Assembly: GCF_029784155.1 (NCBI RefSeq)
Contig: NC_073693.1
Location: 150,042,843-150,106,842 of the forward strand
Reading direction: 5' to 3'
Source: Uranotaenia lowii
Lineage: Eukaryota > Arthropoda > Insecta > Diptera > Culicidae
Length of the DNA stretch: 64,000 bases
In this document: positions 58,827 through 64,000 of the stretch, piece after piece
How positions within the stretch are numbered: the stretch's first letter is position 1
Layout: each line of letters opens with the position of its first letter
Notes under the pieces: generated by a model
The model's input: the letters and a program-made list of their open reading frames with translations, nothing else
What the model was told of the DNA's origin: nothing
The model's database searches: none
Translations under genes and position numbers: made by a program

Positions 58827-59691
58827 TTATGTCCGAAAGATCGGAAAGTCGAAGTAAGTGTATGTTTTTTTAAATTTTTGCTTATTTAGATAAGAAACTT
58901 TGAAATTAGTTTGGAATATATTATGTCCATAAGTTAAAACTTTAATTTTATTTTAATATTGTTTCTGCAAAGTAAAAGTAATATAATCTTTAGTAAATGC
59001 TGCAAGCTTGTTTGATTTGAAGAACATTTGGTAAAATCCCTGTTTAGAAGCAGGATTTTTAATGTCATTGGCATTGCTTTAATTCAGGAAAAAAAATACT
59101 TAAACAAAACGTTGGATTTAAAACCTACAATTGCTTTCAAATGTCAAAGTTCAGTTAATAACAATGAAAGGTAAAAACATAGCCTGTTTTTTGATAAAAT
59201 TTGAACTTGCATGCATGCATGCCACTGTTTATGCCTGGTTTATAACATACCCATGTTTCGTAAAAGGAAAATTAACAATCCATATAATCATACCACTGAA
59301 CAGACATTTGTATAATAACTTTTTTTTTCTTTTTTTCTCGTGTCTAAACTATTGATCATAGTGATGATATGGTAGCATTGCAGAATGATTTTGGTAGCAT
59401 GCAATAACTGAATTGAATCACATAATCGTTTTTGCTGACGAAATGTTATCAACCACTTAAATAAGTAGTTCCTGCTCAAATGATCGAGAAAATGTATTTT
59501 GCTTCTTATTTGAACCCCTTAAAGACTAGGCGTTATTTTTAATGAATCGCCGAGGAGCAAAGCGTTTGTTGCCACATTCTTAAAAAATAGCTTTTTAATT
59601 TTTTTAAATCCCCCCTTCGGGTTTTTTTTTGGAAATTTCGAATGAGAGGGGGACAGGAGTTCAACATTCAAGTTTGAAAGTTAAAAATAAC

Positions 59692-60967
59692 TTTATGAAG
59701 AGATTAACCACCGTAATTTTTGTTTGTTACTTTGATTTATCGGCCTAGCGGTGAAAAGTGATGTCCTTTTTAGTAGGGACATCTAAAGATTATGAAATTT
59801 TTTATATAGATGGATAGAAGGTTAGAAGAAATGAAAGATGGTGAAAATGAGCGGGTAGAATTTGTCTAGAAGCATTACCATCACATACCAAATTTTTGTT
59901 CCTCACGAGCCTACTACTATGAAGTGGTAGATACAGATAGAGTTGCATCTACCACCACACATTAGTAGGCTTAGCGTGGTCCGCCCCACAAGCGAGAACT
60001 TGTAGTGCGGACGAACAAAAAGATGGTATGTGATCGCTCAGATAAGCTCCCTTTAACTCAGAAACGCATCTATCGATGTTTAAGTCTTCTCAGTTTGTTA
60101 TCTTCGCATTCGTTACATGCGGGGTTTGCATGCGAAACGGTACGGTCGATAGTCTGATAGTGACCAACCACCGATGCTATGATGTCGTGTTTTTATTTCT
60201 TTTTGGCCAAAGTTATTTAATTTTATGAAGAGATTAACCACCGTAATTTTTGTTTGTTACTTTGATTTATCGGCCTAGCGGTGAAAAGTGATGTCCTTTT
60301 TAGTAGGGACATCTAAAGATTATGAAATTTTTTATATAGATGGATAGAAGGTTAGAAGAAATGAAAGATGGTGAAAATGAGCGGGTAGAATTTGTCTAGA
60401 AGCATTACCATCACATACCAAATTTTTGTTCCTCACGAGCCTACTACTACGGTGGTTAATCTCTTCATAAAATTAAATAACTTTGGCCAAAAAGAAATAA
60501 AAACACGACATCATAGCATCGGTGGTTGGTCACTATCAGACTATCGACCGTACCGTTTCGCATGCAAACCCCGCATGTAACGAATGCGAAGATAACAAAC
60601 TGAGAAGACTTAAACATCGATAGATGCGTTTCTGAGTTAAAGGGAGCTTATCTGAGCGATCACATACCATCTTTTTGTTCGTCCGCACTACAAGTTCTCG
60701 CTTGTGGGGCGGACCACGCTAAGCCTACTAATGTGTGGTGGTAGATGCAACTCTATCTGTATCTACCACTTCATAGTAGTAGGCTCGTGAGGAACAAAAA
60801 TTTGGTATGTGATGGTAATGCTTCTAGACAAATTCTACCCGCTCATTTTCACCATCTTTCATTTCTTCTAACCTTCTATCCATCTATATAAAAAATTTCA
60901 TAATCTTTAGATGTCCCTACTAAAAAGGACATCACTTTTCACCGCTAGGCCGATAAATCAAAGTAAC
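59692..60967. repeat. Palindrome with 518-bp arms, flanked by a 12-bp direct repeat
   Basis: Left arm 59726-60243 and right arm 60450-60967 are gap-free inverse copies (coordinates sum to 120693 at both ends). A 228-bp direct repeat (59692-59919 and 60222-60449) overlaps the arms and forms the loop. GTTAAAAATAAC stands immediately outside on both sides (59680-59691 and 60968-60979), consistent with a target duplication. The arms contain smaller nested hairpins (for example CCTACTA/TAGTAGG with GTGGTAGAT/ATCTACCAC near 59910-59973). No coding frame of note. Confidence 0.9.
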
Positions 60968-60984
60968 GTTAAAAATAACATAAA

Positions 60985-61025
60985 AATTACGGGCGTGTTG
61001 CCAAAATCGAAAGGAGTCTGTATAT
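60985..61025. mobile_element. Isolated end of the GTTCGATTTTGGCAAC element
   Basis: GTTGCCAAAATCGAAAGGAG followed by TCTGTA matches the right end of the 34603-42206 structure. No matching left end nearby. Confidence 0.55.
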
Positions 61026-61384
61026 GCTACTGTTTTACAATGCTTCTTGTAGGTGGGTGTTGGTAGTTGCCTAGTTATAGGCGATATTCACACCGATCCT
61101 ATTTGCATACCCGTAATGAAAAATGAGAAAGCGAATAAATGATCGCTTTCTGGCTTAGAATATATTTTTATATTCTGAATTCAACTTTCAAAATATTTTT
61201 TTTATTTATTTGGTTGATTTTTATTTCTTCAAGTCATTCATCCCTCAACATTCAACATACACGAAACCGTTCGATGGAAATTTTGTGTGTTCAAAATGAA
61301 TCATTCTCCAAGCCTTGAAACCTGCAATTCATTGCAGTGTACTAAGTTGAAGAATCCATGTTGCTATGAAAGTTTACTTAAATT

Positions 61385-61480
61385 ATTAACGTGGGCGATT
61401 CTCCGGCGCATGAGACCGTGGTAAAATACCTCTACTGTTGACGATCCGGGGCCAGCGTCTTCACTTGTTCCCAGCTTTTA
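61385..61480 (-). mobile_element. RTE-like LINE 3' fragment
   Basis: TACTGTTGACGATCCGGGGC and GTCTTCACTTGTTCCCAG match the 3' end of the copy at 62985-64000. Confidence 0.65.
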
Positions 61481-62309
61481 ACATTTTAATGAATAATATG
61501 CTTTTGTCGATGAATTTCTAAATTTCTTTCTCAGCGGATCCTGAGCATACTTTAAGGGCAAAATTATAGATTGCTTTGCTATCGCGGCTTGAGAGTAAAA
61601 TTTGCTCCTATTCTGCTGGACATAAGATTATACACATACTTGCTACATTCTTTAATTCCAATTCCAATTCATAAATTAAATAAAGAATAGTATACATTAA
61701 GGCGTTTTTTGTTGTGTATCTATCACTGAGTCCAGTTAGTTGATCTATTTTATTTTAACTGATAGTTACATAAGAAAAGGCGAAATTATATTCAGTATTG
61801 ATCTCGAAAGAAGAAATAAATTTAGATTTCGATTGACCTTAGACAATATTTTTGAGAAAAAGCTATTGGGCAAAATAACGACAAATTTTGCTATCACGCC
61901 TTGAAATCAATTTCGCTTATATTTTGCTTGTTTTCAGGTGGTACAAAGCAGAGCAACAACTTGCATTCATGATTGGCAAAATGATACCAATTTTTACTTG
62001 TTTTGAGGCCAAATCGATTCCTCATATTTCGGATGTTTTGAGGGCATATTGATGTCAAATTTTGCTGTAAAGAAAATTCTATTGATGCCTTGAATAAGCA
62101 TCATTTTGCTCTCCAAGCTGTCGAAAAATAAGGTGTAGTTATGGTCTCAGTTTTAGCAAAATTTGGTATCACTTTGCTAACCAAGTATGAAAATTTATGC
62201 TCTCATTTTTGCTGTGTACCACCTTATGTCAAGCAAAATGAGAGCAAACTTGGCTCTCAGGGCGTGATAGCAAAATTTGCTATAATTTTGCCATAAAAGT
62301 CTGCTCGGG

Positions 62310-62984
62310 TTTCTTATTCACCTGGAGATCGGAAATTCAACAAATTGAAGCTTTTGGCAAAGTTGTACATGATAAGATATTGGAATAAGAGACAGTTTTT
62401 GAATGCCCATATCAGGCAGGTTATATGCCTTTATCAAGAAAAAATAGATTAGTCTAATAAATTTTTTACTTTTTATCATAGTTTGCTGGGGAACGATTTA
62501 AGCCCTCAAGGTTTTGATTACGAAACATAAGACTATTTCTGGACTACGAGTTCGCAATAGAATTAAAAAAAACAGCATAATTCAATTTCAATAGCAGTAG
62601 AAGGTTAGAGTTCAGGTTTTGGCATGCCAATTTCAGTAGGTAGGTAGTTTGTAATTGTATCTTTGCCAATTTTCATGTTTGCTTATACTCGGTACTTAAG
62701 TCATCTTGCGTGCCGTCTCACGTAGGTACAGGGTATGTGTATGAGATATTAAAGAAGCTTTTTTCTTACCTAACTTTTCTTTTAGTGTGAACTATATCAA
62801 TCTATTATATAGAAAATCTAAGTAAAGTAAATGCTAAAATCTTTGTCTGAAATTACGGTGTAATTAGAAATAAATAGTAGTAAGTATCGAGTACTACTGC
62901 ATATCTTAACCCAATAAAATTATGTCTGGAATTTGACAACTGTCTTATTTTATCACAGATTTCTAATAATTAATCTGAAACCTT
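62310..62984. other. Intergenic, no recognised feature
   Basis: AT-rich DNA; nothing identified. Confidence 0.4.
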
Positions 62985-64000
62985 TTCTTTTCTTTAATGA
63001 TCCCGCGCCGATCCTCCGGTGCATAGGGGCGTGGTAAAAGACCTCCACTGTTGACGATCCGGAGCCAGCGTCTTCACCTGGTCCCAGTCAAGATTCAAGT
63101 CGACAGTTCGGATTTTCGGATTTCAGCAGCTAGGCTTCGCCGCCACGAGTTTCTGGGTCTGCCTCTTCTTCGATGTCCTTCTGGATTCCAATCTAGCGCC
63201 TCTCTGCAAATCTCGTTTTTATCATTCCGCAGCGTGTACCCAATCCATCTCCACTTACGTTCCCGAATCTCAATTTCTAGCGCCCTTTGATGACACCGGC
63301 GATGTAGTTCCTCATTTGAGATCCAGTTGCCAGGCCACCAAGCGCGGATGATATTCCGCAGGCAGCGGTTTACAAATAATTGCAGTCTTCGCGTCGTCAC
63401 CGTATATGTGCACCAAGTTTCGCACCCGTACAGCAATACAGATTTGACGTTTGAGTTGAAGATTCGGATTTTGTTCGTAGAGACTCGCAAATGCAAAGCG
63501 GCCCTTTCTGATCCGGGTTTCGATGTCTTTCCTGGTACCACCATCAGGCGTTATCTGGCTACCAAGATACTGGAAGTACTCCACTTTCTCAACTTGTTGC
63601 CCAGCTACCATGAAACTGGAGGGATTTCCTGTGTTGATCTCCATCGACTTGGTCTTTCCGACATTGACTTTGAGACCTGCTGCCTTGGAACTTTCGGTGA
63701 GGTCGTCGAGTTTGCTCTGCATGTCCGGTTGTGTTTGGGCGAGCAAAACAATATCGTCTGCCAGGTCAAGGTCGTTCAGTTGCTCCATTGTTGAAGGATT
63801 CCACGGCAATCCTCGGTTCGGTGCACAGTCAATCGATCCAGTCAGAATCTTCATGTCAGCGAAAAGACGGTGCAACATTTGTGCTGACAGGGCAGGGTCG
63901 GCTTTCAGCATTTCAGCAGGGATGCAATCGATTCCAGGTGCTTTGTTGGATTTCATGTTTTTGATTGCCGCTTCTATTTCAGCCAGCGAAGGCGCTTCCG
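62985..64000 (-). mobile_element. RTE-like LINE, internally deleted, continuing past the right edge
   Basis: Minus-strand ORF2 remnants: KSNKAPGIDCIPAEMLKADP (RT start) is joined directly to LADDIVLLAQTQPDM (catalytic ADD region), so the RT core between them is deleted. It continues with VEYFQYLGSQITPDGG, then after a frame change (near 63470-63545) with LLYGCETWCT, IGYTLRND and HRRRGRPRNSWRR. The 3' end carries the CTCCGGATCGTCAACAGTGG segment shared with 12061 and 61385. The motif set is that of RTE/L1-like LINEs; clade not fixed. Confidence 0.8.

Larger units (their letters stand above)
56711..62309. mobile_element. Possible 5.6 kb element with CCCGAGCAGAC termini
   Basis: Left end CCCGAGCAGACCTTGATG (56711) and right end inverted CCCGAGCAGACTTTTATGG (62309). 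TTTCTT stands on both outer sides (56705-56710 and 62310-62315). Both ends carry GAGCAAAA and GATAGCAAAA motifs in mirror arrangement for several hundred bp. The 5 kb between includes other insertions. The two ends could instead belong to separate copies of the same MITE family. Confidence 0.45.

Overview
The window is nuclear DNA of an insect, most likely a nematoceran dipteran such as a mosquito. The evidence is spliced genes with short GT-AG introns, insect-type proteins (Armitage, an importin-4 related to the Drosophila Apollo/Artemis proteins, ribonucleotide reductase small subunit), and a dense load of copia, RTE-like and CR1-like LINEs, hAT, mariner, piggyBac-like and Harbinger-like MITEs and Helitrons. 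Organism assignment is inference; there is no ribosomal or mitochondrial marker.

Host genes. (1) Importin-4 on the plus strand, 6045-10296, six exons, 1093 aa. (2) Armitage/MOV10-type RNA helicase on the minus strand, 12802-16505, four exons, 1174 aa. (3) A MITF/TFE-like bHLH-zipper gene on the minus strand, 16593-19736, whose stop codon lies only 87 bp upstream of the armi start codon. (4) Ribonucleotide reductase small subunit on the plus strand, 24278-44200, five exons, 392 aa. Its first exon (24 codons with a KEN degron motif) is separated from the catalytic exons by an 18.5 kb intron. E2F-like sites and a TATA box lie just upstream of exon 1. A possible two-exon gene of 81 codons at 58521-58826 is unassigned.

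Transposon layout. 1-1735: copia element cut by the window edge. 1777-2139: LINE tail. 2241-5795: hAT-type element with a perfect 8-bp target duplication. 18147-19076: inverted-repeat element in a bHLH intron. 20421-21982: second hAT-type element. The RNR2 intron holds MITEs (24822-26107), two GGTACACCGGGG-family elements, two head-to-tail Helitrons (27951-33946), and a 7.6 kb inverted-repeat structure (34603-42206). In that structure two satellite arrays stand in opposite orientation, interrupted by a CR1-like LINE and a solo LTR. Downstream (44.2-64 kb) there is no confident host gene: it holds several TIR elements, a third Helitron with a nested Harbinger-type MITE (52660-54442), a dead mariner (54717-55978), a 518-bp-arm palindrome flanked by a 12-bp duplication (59692-60967), and an RTE-like LINE entering from the right edge.

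The most unusual objects are the 59.7-61.0 kb palindrome and the foldback-like satellite structure at 34.6-42.2 kb. All structures were read by eye; boundaries marked approximate should be treated so.
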